From NCBI GenBank assembly GCA_039707465.1, contig CM077653.1, positions 255,501 through 319,500 on the forward strand: a stretch of 64,000 nt of DNA, read 5' to 3'. Position numbers and translations under genes: made by a program. How positions within the stretch are numbered: position 1 is the stretch's first letter; each line of letters starts with the position of its first letter. Shown piece by piece: positions 48,201 to 59,900 of the stretch. Source of the stretch: Rhabdophis nuchalis. Lineage: Eukaryota; Chordata; Lepidosauria; Squamata; Natricidae. The notes beneath the pieces were generated by a model. It was not told the origin of the DNA and made no database searches. It worked only from the letters and a program-made list of their open reading frames with translations.

Positions 48201-50895
48201 GACCGACCAGAGAGGTAGGATGAGAACCACCGCAAAACGGTGCCTCCCACTCCCAACCCCCCCAGTCGGTGCAATAAGATACCATGGTCGATGGTATCAA
48301 AAGCCGCTGAGAGGTCTAATAGGACTAGGATAGAGGAGCAACCTCTATCCCGAGCCCTCCAGAGATCATCCACCAATGCGACCAATGCCGTCTCAGTGCT
48401 GTGACCGGGCCGGAAGCCGGACTGGTGCGGGTCCAGATAATCAACTTCCTCCAGGTGTCGAGGAAACTGTTGGGCCACCACATTCGACAACCTTCGCTAA
48501 AAAGTGAAGGTTGGAGACTGGACGATAGTTCTCTAATAATGCTGGGTCCAGGGATGGCTTTTTGAGGAGGGGCCTCACCACCGCCTCTTTCAAGACGGTA
48601 GGCAAGAACCCCTCACTCAGAGATGAATTCACAATGCTCTGGAGCCAGCCTCGTGTCACCTCCCAGGATGCCAGTACAAGCCAGGAGGTGCACGGGTCCA
48701 TTAAACATGTGGTAGCCCTAAGGCTCCTCAACAACCTGTCCATATCCTCGGTAGCAACAAAGTCAAACTCCTCCCAAGATGTTGTCACAAGACCGGCATC
48801 AGACAGGCCGACTGGGCCACTTTCAGTGGAGGACAACTCGTTCTGAATCTGAGTGATTTTGTCCTGCAGATAGCTCCAAATTCCTCTGCTCGCCCCTGCA
48901 AAGGGGCTTCCCTCCTCTGGAGAAGGAGGGAGCGGGTCACCCCAAATAGGGCAGCAGGGCGGTTATCTGGGGACGCGATAAGGGTGGCACAACACTCCCG
49001 TTTGGCCACTCTTATCGCCACTAAGTAAGCCCTAATATGGTCTCTCACTAGTGTTCGGTTAGCTTCGGATCAAGAGGATCTCCACCTACTCTCTAGGCGT
49101 CTCTTGCGGTGTTTCATCTCCCGCAGCCCCCGGTGAACTAAGGGGCCTGTGTGAGTCGACGCCGCAAGGGTGCAACTCGGTCCAAGGCCCCCGCGGCCGC
49201 ACTATACCATGCGGCCACTAGGTCCTCAGTCGAGTCGCAGGGCAAGGACACAGGTATTGGTCCAAGCTCCCTCTGGAACCTTTCTGGGTCCATCAGGCGC
49301 CTGGGGCGGAACCACCAATATACATTAGCTTGCCTTTCCATATTGGTGGGGGTGTGGTTTGCTCCTTGGTTGATTTGACTATTATTGTTTTCTGCTTCAT
49401 TGTCTGATGTTAATTCCTGCTTATCTCAGTGTTGGTAGTTGGAGAGGATATTTTCTTCTTAGCTTTTTTATTGTCTCTTTTTGAATAGTGTATAAATGTT
49501 TTATCTCTTTGTGCTCACTGATGGCTGATTTCTCTGAATGCCAAGCTTCCAGGAATTCCCTAAATCCATGTTTGGATTAGCTTGGTTTAAGATGTTCATA
49601 GCTGAAACTATGGTTGAATCTGTTTACCATGTTGTATGATTAAAAAGTTTGCATGGTGTCTTCTAACTGCTAGCTGATGTTCATGGATGTGCTCTGCCAG
49701 AAGCTGCAACAGGCCTTATGCAATATGTTGTAGATGTTTTTTCTTCTTCGGTCTTTTAGTTTATTTAAGATGTTTCAAAGGGCTTTAGTTAGTGTGTGCG
49801 TGTTATCATAAAGCTGTGTGGTTATAATAATCCGTTGATTGTTTCTAAGATGTTTTTGATGTATGGAGGTATTATCCTTTTCATAGCTTTATTGGTTATC
49901 CTGTAGTATAATATCTACAACCAAAAACACCAAGGACTCCAACATTTAGTCCTGAGATACATATATGCACTTCTAGTAGATCAGTTCTTGGGTAATGTAT
50001 TGCACTTGTTTATGGACACACTTATTACAAGTTATATTACCCTCCCTCCACAATATATGGGAACATTCTCATTCACAAAGCACAAACTTAGGTTGTCTGA
50101 AGTTGTGAGTTTATTCCTAGCTAGAAGGACTGCGTCAATCTGAGGCAGGTTCACAAGAGTGCCTGACCTCTTCAGCGGTAAGACATCTGTTAAACTGTTT
50201 TGCTTTCAGATACTACTAGCTCTAGAACAGGAATTTGTCTTTTGTCCATATGTTTTCAGTGTACATAAAGAAAAAATAAAAGATATTCATCAAGAATCAT
50301 AGGATACAATACTTGGTGACAGTCATAGGATACTAATAAGCAATCAAATCACACTAGGAAACAAAAACAACATAAGTTGTAGAGATACAAGCAACTTGGA
50401 TAGAGCCATAAGTGGGAAGAGATAGGTACTAGTAAGGATGAGAAGAAGAATAGTAATACAGTCTTAGTAGATAATCTGACAGCGTTGTGGGAATTATTTA
50501 GCAGAGTGATGGCATTCGGGAAAAACTGTCCATGTGTCTTGTTCTGGGATGCAGTGCCCTAGAGGTTCATTTTATACTGTTTAAACTGAACTGTCCTGTT
50601 TAAAATTCTGGCTGATCTGTAAAAAAATGGCAGAAAAAAGCAGAGCTCAGGTTCCATTGTTTTCTTTGGCGCTTTGGATAGGCAAATAGTGCATTTTGGG
50701 ATTTATTCTATAGTTGCAAAATTGTATTTTTCTTCTAGTTGATGCACTACTTTTGTAGACTTTGACGGTACTTTGTATAATATGTTATTGTTATTGTACT
50801 GTTACCTTTGAATTATTTAAACAAGGCATGAGACATAAATAGAATTACCGTAGTTGGTGAAAGGTTTGAATCATTCAAGATAAGAACCTTGGAGA

Positions 50896-50994
<99 letters not shown>

Positions 50995-53900
50995 ATTTGC
51001 TGTGATAATTTTCCTAAACATTTTGTTCACATAATTGCTCATATGCTAATAAATTTCAACATTTAGAGCCGCGTCTAGTGGCTCACAGAAACACCTGCTT
51101 ATCCAATTTTGATAAATCAATTTTATCTTTCTTTTTTACTGCAACTGCATTTCTGGAGACAGAATGACTTACAATATTGATATCATAACATTAAAACAAG
51201 AAGCCATCTATTTGCTTTTCTGACTGATGGAATCTGGCTAGAAGATGGGAAGTAGTCTTATAGCCAGTTTGGTGGTGTAGTTAAAGATACCTGGCTAGAA
51301 AATGGGGTGTATTACTCTTAAAGTCTGGCTAGCTGGCGAGCTCCAGAGATACAAAGTTTGAATCCAGACTTTTGGAATCTTATCTGGAAAACAGAAATTA
51401 AAACAGGCTAATAAAACTCAGGATGCACTATAAGATAAAATAGGCGAAGAATGGCTTGTCTTAAGGTTTGAGACATTCATTGCTTAAATTGCAATCTGAA
51501 TCCATATTTAGGGATTGTTTAGTCCCTTTCTTCACATTAAATTTCTGAACTACAACTTATAGTTTAAAAATGGCCCAGGAATGTCATTTGGAATGCTTCT
51601 ATTACAACAGGTCGGATGGGGTTATGTGGGAGGAGGCGGTTCTGCAAGTAACCAGGACCCATGCCATGGAGCGCTTTGAAGATGGTTACCAAAACCTTGA
51701 AGCGCACCCGGAAAGCCACAGGCAGCCAGTGCAGCTCGCGCCAGAGAGGTGTTATGTGGGAGTGTCTTGGTGCTCCCAAGATTCCCCGCGCGGCCGCGTT
51801 CTGCACTAACTGGAGCCTCCGGGCGCACCTCAAGGGAAGCCCCACGTAGAGAGCATTGCAGTAGTCTAGGCGGGAAATGACAAGAGCTTGCTTCTCTCTA
51901 CATGGGGCTCCCCTTGAGGTGCACCCGAAGACTTCAGCTTGTCCCGAATGCAGTCGCTCGAGCAATAATGGGAACCTCAAGGTTTACCCACATAACACCG
52001 CTCTTGCGCGGGCTGCATTGGCTGCCTGTCGTCTTTCAGGTGCGCTTCAAGTTGTTAGTTACCATCTTTAAAGCGCTCCATGGTACGGGACCTAGTTATC
52101 TGCGGGATCGGATCCTGCCTCATACATCCCTGCGGCCGATTCACTCCCACAGAGAGGGGCTTCTCCGGGTGCCGTCCACTAGGTTATGCCAGCGGGCGAC
52201 GCCCAGGGGAAGGGCCTTCTCTGTGGCGGGCCCAGCCCTCTGGAACGACCTTCCCCCCGAGATTAAAACAACTACGGACCTCCGCTCCTTCCGTCAAAAA
52301 TTAAAAACACACTTTTTCTGCTTGGCCTGCCTAGGTTAGTCTTCCGTCTTTTAATAGGGTTTTTAGGGGATTTTAGTGTATTTTAAGATAGGGTGATTTT
52401 AGCGCAGGGATAATTTGGTTTAATTGGTATTTTATCTATCTATTTATGTATTTTATCTCGGTATTTTTAATTTCTCCCTGTGCACCACTCCGAGTCCCTT
52501 TGGGGAGAGGACGCGGTTTATAAATAAAAATATTATTATATTATTATTATTATTATTGCGTGACTGTGCGCAGGGCGTCACGATCCAGAAAGGGGCGCAA
52601 CTGGCATATCAGGTAGACCTGATAAAAGGCCCCCCTGGCTACGGCCGTCACATAATAATAATAATAATAACTTTGAATTTATTAACCGCTCCCTCTCCCC
52701 ACAGGGACATGATCATCCAAGGACAGCCGAGAGTCCAGAAGGACTCCTAAGTTGTGAGCCCTCTCTGCAGGGGCTAATGACTCGCCCCCGATAGCCAGAG
52801 ATGGAGTCAACTGGCTATGTTGCAGCGCCGGAAGCCACAGCCATTCGGTCTTGGACGGGTTGAGTCGTAGCCCGTTCCTCCCCATCCAGACTCGCACAGC
52901 CTCCAGACATCGGGACATCATTTCAACGGCATCATTGGCATGGTTAGGGGTAGAGATGTACAGCTGGGTGTCATCCGCGTACAGATGGAACTCTATCCCA
53001 AAACCACGGATGATCTCACCCAGTGGCTTCATGTAGATGTTAAACAGGAGAGGCGAGAGGACCGACCCCTGCGGCACCCCACAAGTGAGGGGCCTCAAAG
53101 TCGACCTCTGCCCCCCTGCCAACACAAATCGCGATCGGTCGGAGAGGTAGGAGGAGACCCACCGAAGTACGGTTCCTCCCAACCCCAATCCCTCCAGCCG
53201 GTGCAATAGGATACCATGGTCGATGGTATCGAAAGCCGCTGAGAGATCCAACAGGACCAGGATAGAGGAGCAACCCCTATCCCGTGCCCTCCAGAGATCA
53301 TCTACCAACGCGACCAATGCCGTCTCCGTGCTGTGTCCGGGCCGGAAACCGGACTGGCGCAAGTCTAGATAGGCAGTTTCCTCCAGGTACTGGGGGAATT
53401 GTCGTGCCACCACACTCTCAACAACCTTCGCTAAAAAGGGAAGGTTGGAGACTGGACGATAGTTGGATAATAGAGCTGGGTCCAGGGAGGGCTTCTTGAG
53501 GAGGGGCCTCACCACCGCCTCTTTCAAGATGGCCGGCAAGAACCCCTCGCTCAAAGAAGCATTTACAACTCCCTGGAGCCAGCCTTGTGTAACCTCCCAG
53601 GAGGCCAGTACGAGCCAGGAGGGACACGGGTCCAATAAACATGTGGTGGCCTTCAACTGCCCCAGTATCCTGTCCATGCCATTGAGGGTCACGGGGTCAA
53701 ACTCATCCCAAACAGTGGTCTCAAGGCCTATCTCTGTCATCCCGCCCAGACTAGTCCAATTGGAGGTCAGCTCGCTCCGGATCTGAACGATTTTATCCTG
53801 CAGATAAGATCCAAATTCCTCTGCACGGCCCTGCAAGGGAGCCTCCTGAGGCCTCTGGTGAAGGAGGGCGCGGGTCACCCTAAACAGGGTGGCAGGGCAG

Positions 53901-56900
53901 TTATCTGCGGATGCGATGAGGGCAGCGAGATGGTCACGTTTTGCCGCTTTTATCGCCACTAGGTAGGTCCGCAAATGCGACCTTACTTGTGTTCGGTCAG
54001 ATTCGGCGTGGGTGGACCTCCAGATGCTCTCTAGGCGTCTCTTCTGGCGTTTCATTTCCCTCAGCAAGGAGCCAAGGTAGATCGACGCCGAGTGAGAGGC
54101 CGCAAAGGCACGACCCCGGTCCAGGGCCCCCGCGGCCGCCCTATTCCAGGCGGCCACTAGGTCCTCAGTCGGATCACGGGTCAAGGATTCAGGTATTGGC
54201 TCAAGCTCCATCTGGAACCTTTCGAGATCCATCAGGCGCCTGGGGCGGAACCATATTGGTATTTCTGGTTCCGCCTCCTCGCGGTGGAGTGTAGCGGCTG
54301 GAAAGTTAAGTCGGAGGAGAGAGTGATCTGACCATGACAGGGGTTCGATGACTAATTCCCCTAATCCCAGATCACTCGTCCACTGGCCGGAGGCAAAAAC
54401 AAGGTCCAGAGTGTGTCCCCCAGTGTGTGTCATGGAGGCCATGAACTCCCGGGCCACCTCAGATGTCCCGCCTACCGATGGCAGGTTGAAATCCCCCATG
54501 ATTAAAAGCTTGGGGGTGTCAACCGCCACCTCATCGATCACATCGAGGAGCTCGGGCAGGGCTGCTGAGACGTAGCGAGGAGCCAGGTACACAATCAGCA
54601 AACCCAACTGCTTCCCATGACCCCACTTCACATAAAGGGACTAAGAACCAGCTGTCTGCAGCACAGAGGTCTCCCTCGGCTCAAGACCTTCCTTAATAAT
54701 AACCGCCACTCCCCCACCCCTACCCTGGGCCTGTGGCTGATGGAATGCCCGGTAACCTGGTGGACACATTTCTACGAGGGGTACTCCTCCCTCGCGGCCC
54801 AACCAGGTTTCGGTAATACCCACCAGGTCCGGGTCCCCCTCTGATATTAGGTCGTAGATGAGAGGGGCTTTGTTGGCCACGGACCTGGCGTTGCACAGCA
54901 TCAGCCTAGGGCCCCGGCTTTGAAATCCTTGACCTCCTGGGTTGGAGGAGGAGCCCTGAGGATGGGAGCGCGCAACCTCCCGTAAGTAGCGGGAACGCTC
55001 AATGATCCTCGGCTCCTGCCATACCTAGCCCTCCCCCACACCGTCCTGATTGGAAGGCCCCCTGTTGACTCAACCCTAGCCCCCCTCCCAATATCGGACC
55101 CAACAGCCTCCCCGTCGAGATCGTGCACCGGCCTGGAGATGTTAGTTTGTGGGGCAATTCCTTTGCCCACATCTATTTTCCCATGTAACCCACCCCCCTC
55201 CCTGGGACCCTTTAAGAACCGAATTAAACAATTCCCCAAAAAGCTCCTTATGTTCCGTTTTCGCCACCTCTCGGGATTTAAAATTCCGTCATCGAGGTGG
55301 GCCCTCGTTAACGCTGAGGGCCAGATCTGCGAGAAAGGAGAATCTCGCAGGGCGAGGAGGTCTGTTACTGAGTACATACGTTACCTGGGGGGGTGGGGGA
55401 TTGCCATGGTGGGGTTAACCTTGGGGTTCATGGGTGTGGCTTAGCCATGGTCCCAGGATGGAAATCAACATTTTGTCTGAAGATGGTATTCAGTTATTTA
55501 TCAGCTGAAAAGTTGCAGGGGAAGACTGTCAGTCAATGGGGAGTAATGGTGAATGATGGAAGTCACCATGCAGGAGCAACAGGTTGGCGCAGCAAACCAA
55601 GATGTTCAAGTTAAGCTGTTTGTCTAAGGCTGTAGAGTTGGACTGGCGTTTCTCAATAGATCTGTATCTTTTTCCAAAATGCTTGTGATGTGTCTGCAAA
55701 CTACAGCTTTGACTGTATTCTTTCAAGGACTTCAAAATACGTTCTTTAGTAAGTTGATATTTTGAAAAGCATGTGCTTGTGAGATATAAATTCAGTCTCA
55801 TATTTGACAGATTATTCTGCTACACTCTTTTTTATCATTTCAAGTAATTTTGAGACTGTTGGATGCTTATTTGAATTACCCAATTTTCCTTCTCTGATCA
55901 TCACATTTATAAGTTTCAGTAATTTACAATAATAAAATTAGGTGTTAAAGATCAAAATATGAATATAGGATGTCTATAGTCCAAGTTAAATGATTAAGAG
56001 GTCAGTTCTCCTATTTTATATGTTGAAAGTAACAGATTGTTATACTCAATTTATAGGACCACAATTGAGTCAAATATGTGTGTTGTTAAATGAGACATTT
56101 ATTAAGTGATTTTTGCCCCATTTTACGATCTTTCTTGCCACAGTTGTTAAGTGAATCACTGCTGTTGATAAGTCAATAACCTGGTTGTTAAGTGGATGTG
56201 GCTTCCCCATTGACTTTGCTTGTCAGAAGGATGAAAAGGATGATCACGTGACTTTGGGATATAGCAACATTCATAAATGTGAACCAATGGCCAAGCATTT
56301 GAATTCTAATCATATGATCATCGGGATGCTGCAAAGGTCATAAATTTGAAAAACAGGTCATGTCCCATTTTTCAATGCCATTGTAACTTTGAACGGTCAG
56401 GAAATGAACTGTTGTAAATCAAGGACTATCTGTAGAATTGATTTGTACAGCCTGGTGGTATCTTTTGGAGTCCTGGGTGCCTGAGGGAGCTTTGAGTTCT
56501 TCTAACGTGTTCAGTGGAGAAGAACAGGTGTTGGTAGTTTCTGCTTGACCATTGTTGCACGGTCTATAAAAGAGAGCCTCCTGCATTTTCCTGTTAAGCC
56601 AGCTGGGCGGGAGGTGCTGACATCTAACGAAGAAAGATGTGGGGTCATGGCCAAATCAGATCGGCACCCTGTGTTCGTTATGGGAGCTTCAGCTCATATC
56701 CAGGGTATGTAAGTAAACAGGCAGAAGAGCCCCAATACAGGCAGTCTCTTCACTGTAGATACTTTCCATGAATCATTAGCCGGACTAAACCCTGTGGGGA
56801 AAAGGGACAGCAGAGCTGATTATGCCACCTTCAACTTACCTCCCTTCCAAAATAGGGCAGCATGTAAAAGTCAGCCAAGCAGCCCTTAAATGTTTCAATT

Positions 56901-59900
56901 ATATTCAAGTTCTAGGAGGGGATGAAGTAGCAAAAAAGTGGATTCCATATAAAAATATGCTAGGCATTTGACTTCAAAAAATGTAGAGGTTGTAGAAGTT
57001 GACCTATTTAGGGGAGGAAAAAACCACTGCAATTCTGGGAACATAATTCTGGGGAACATAAGATCCATGAACCTTCTTTCAGCCAGATTCCTGCCTGGAA
57101 GCTCCCAAGTATCTAATAAACAGAACTGAATTAGTTCAGTTAAATTTCCATTGATCTACGGACAATATCGTCTTGCTTTCCTGACCAAAACCCCCCATAA
57201 TTTTCATTTTGGGCTAATGTGTTTCTACCTGACTCTTTGTGATACTGACAAAGTATAACAAATAGAAATATATTAACACCCCATAGTGTTAATATATTCT
57301 ATTGGGAGTTTTTAAATGACCAAAGTATCTTCATTAAGATGGAAATGTGTTCTCTGCCAATGTTCTCTGATGGATGGAAATTCAGTTTATTGAGATGATT
57401 CAACAGACCGTTTACATAGAAATTTTAAAAGGAACAAGCATGCCTCGAATAACATCTTTGTAGATTGGAATAGCATTTGTTCAGTTTGCCAGAGATATTG
57501 CATCTAACTTTCAGTGCTGTATCAGTATGTAATCTACACGTGAGTAGTAACATGCAGTGATCAACTATGGAAGCAAAAATATAGAATTATCTTCTTCAAT
57601 GTTTTTTCAACTTCCAGTATGGCCTCTGGCGTTTCCATCCAAGGACTAGACATATTCAGCCCTGCTTAAGTCAGCCAAGCTACCCAATGGCTGTAAGTTT
57701 TTAGGCCTCAAACCATGTGTTGCAATTATGGAATAAAGTACATTATACTAGGCTAGAAAAACCTCAATTTTCATTTTGCACCATTGATCATTTGACCTTG
57801 GAAAATAAATAAAACATTAAAAAGAAGAAGACAGTTTCTCCAAGTGGCTCAGCTAGATCTAATCTGGGTGGGCAAATGTGAGTGGCGGGCTTTTCTGTTT
57901 TTGACCTTATTTTTTTCTATCTCACTCTACCCACTTTTCTTTTGCCTGGCTGGTGTGTGTGAGAGAGAGGGAGGGAGGGGGGAGAGAGCGAGAGCATGCT
58001 CCATTGGACCAGCCAACACCATAACCAATTTCAATGGATGTTTTGAAAATACTCTGAATTGTGGCAAAACCCCTGTTTTTCACTATTTAATGTGTGTATT
58101 TATTTATTCTTTTTATTACTTTTAAAGTAGTGGCAAAGAGAGTAATCAACAAGCCCTTTTTTCATAAAGCCACCCCTGCATCCCAAGGGAAGTCCTGCTC
58201 TTGGCTTGTTGACTGCCAGGCTGGGAGGCTTGGAGACCCAAATCCTGGGGCTGAATGGCTGAGGCTGCTGGAACCTCTGCGGCTTCTGCTCTGCACCTCC
58301 CTCCAGCCTTCCTCCAGCTGTGCCCCACAAAAGGAGCGCAGAGTCCTGACTGAAAGAGTTGTTGAAGCGCTGGAGGATTTGCAGCCTTTGGTCTTCAGAA
58401 GCTCCCGTTTCTTTGAGAAATACTTAGACCGATAAAGTTTGGCTCCCTGGAAAGAGGTGAAGCTTTGGTGGCCTGACTCAACCGCTCTGCTTCCTTGCCT
58501 GCTTAGAACCTGTCACCCGCATGCTAGTTAGAGCTGTGAAGGCGCGGCCCCTTCTGCCAGCTTGCCAGAATCTCTGCCCATCCTCAGCCAAAGATTGTTT
58601 ACTTCTTGCAGGGAGGCCCACGTGGGCAAGGGGAGGGGCTGGCAGAGCTGCGCTCTGGAGTGCTGTGTGCAAAACTGGCTTTCCCGGCATTCCAGAGATT
58701 GAGGAGCTGAGCAGGGAGCATGAGGCTGGCCAGCCCCCCCCACCCCCCCCACCCCGCTTCCTTTCCGCTCTCCCTCACACACAAGGATAACTCCCCTAAA
58801 GGCGATCCTGCAGTTTAATGCCCCAAATGGATCTCTTTGATTCCTCTGCAGGGAGGGCCCAAATGTCACAGGGAAGTACGGAAAGACAAGCTTTCCCACC
58901 GCTTCCCCTGAGCTGCCGCCTCTCAGAATGGCCAGTTTCTCTGTGTAGGTGGGGAGGGGGTCCTGGAAGTGCAGGAGCCAGGGCGGGATTGGTATTCCTT
59001 AGGACATGACAGGAGATTGGGGGGGGGGGGGAGTTTAAGAAGCAAAGCCTAAAGGTTCTGGCACAACAGGAGCAAAACTGGGTGGGGGGGGGGAGCAGGG
59101 GTTGGCAGTGTCTTGCCAGAAGCTCTTGGCCAAAGGCGGCTGCTATGCCTCTGCTCCAGAGAGAGCCTGGGCTGGTTCTAGAAGGCTGGAAAACATGGCT
59201 CGCCAAGGGCTCCCATGACAGGGGCAGCACCAACAAGAGAGCACATAGTTGCTGACCTTTCAGCTTCCAACTGAGCTGAACTACTTGCCATGCGCCTGAC
59301 CCTCTGCAGGAGGCCCTTGTATCGGCGGCTGCTTCTGTCCAAACCCAGACTGCTTCTCCTTAACATGGAGGTTCTCTTTAGTCCTATGGGCTAATACCCA
59401 TTGAGATTTCTTCCTCCCCAGTGGAATGAATGGAGCTGTTTGGGTAGATGTTGCAAATTATTGCTGTGAAGACAGCCGTCAATTTTATGTTCCAAAAGAG
59501 CAGTTTTTAAAGAAATGGCTCTTTAAAGTGATGGTTCCCCTTGTAACCTTCTGCAAAAATAGTTTTTTTCTGTTAATCGTGAGGTTCTTGATTTTCTTGA
59601 GGCATTCAGGGGAACTTCATAGCCAAAGGCAGGTCCAGGCTGTCTTTTGGGCTTCATGAGATGCCTTTCCTCTGGTGCCCTCTCTTCCAACAGATGCCAT
59701 ATAAAATAGGTCGTTAATGAATTTCCACCCCCACTTTTTCATAACAGGGAATTGTCAGTGTTGTTCATATTTCTCAACTATATTTTGTTTTCATGATACT
59801 TTTACTTAAACCATCTCTCTCCCTCTTTCTGCAGGATGAGCAATTTCTAGGTTTTGGCTCTGATGATGAGGCCAAAGGAGCCAATTCCCCCAAGTCCCTT

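Larger units (their letters stand above)
51610..55440 (-). mobile_element. Long CR1-type LINE with endonuclease and reverse transcriptase, broken by insertions
   Basis: On the minus strand the element starts near 55440 with GC-rich 5' sequence. ORF2 opens at about 54901 ([25 protein letters not shown]), where the endonuclease begins. After one in-frame stop at 54643 the same frame stays open for 649 codons to 52682: [84 protein letters not shown] and [13 protein letters not shown]. The C-terminal part continues at 52640-52557 and 51893-51610 ([20 protein letters not shown]), separated by two later insertions. The 3' end is missing. Confidence 0.9.

Noticed and set aside
57844..58435. Overlapping plus-strand open frames in KMT2A intron 1
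   Set aside because: No similarity to known proteins, no splice context, and the first contains a simple GAGA run. Taken as chance.
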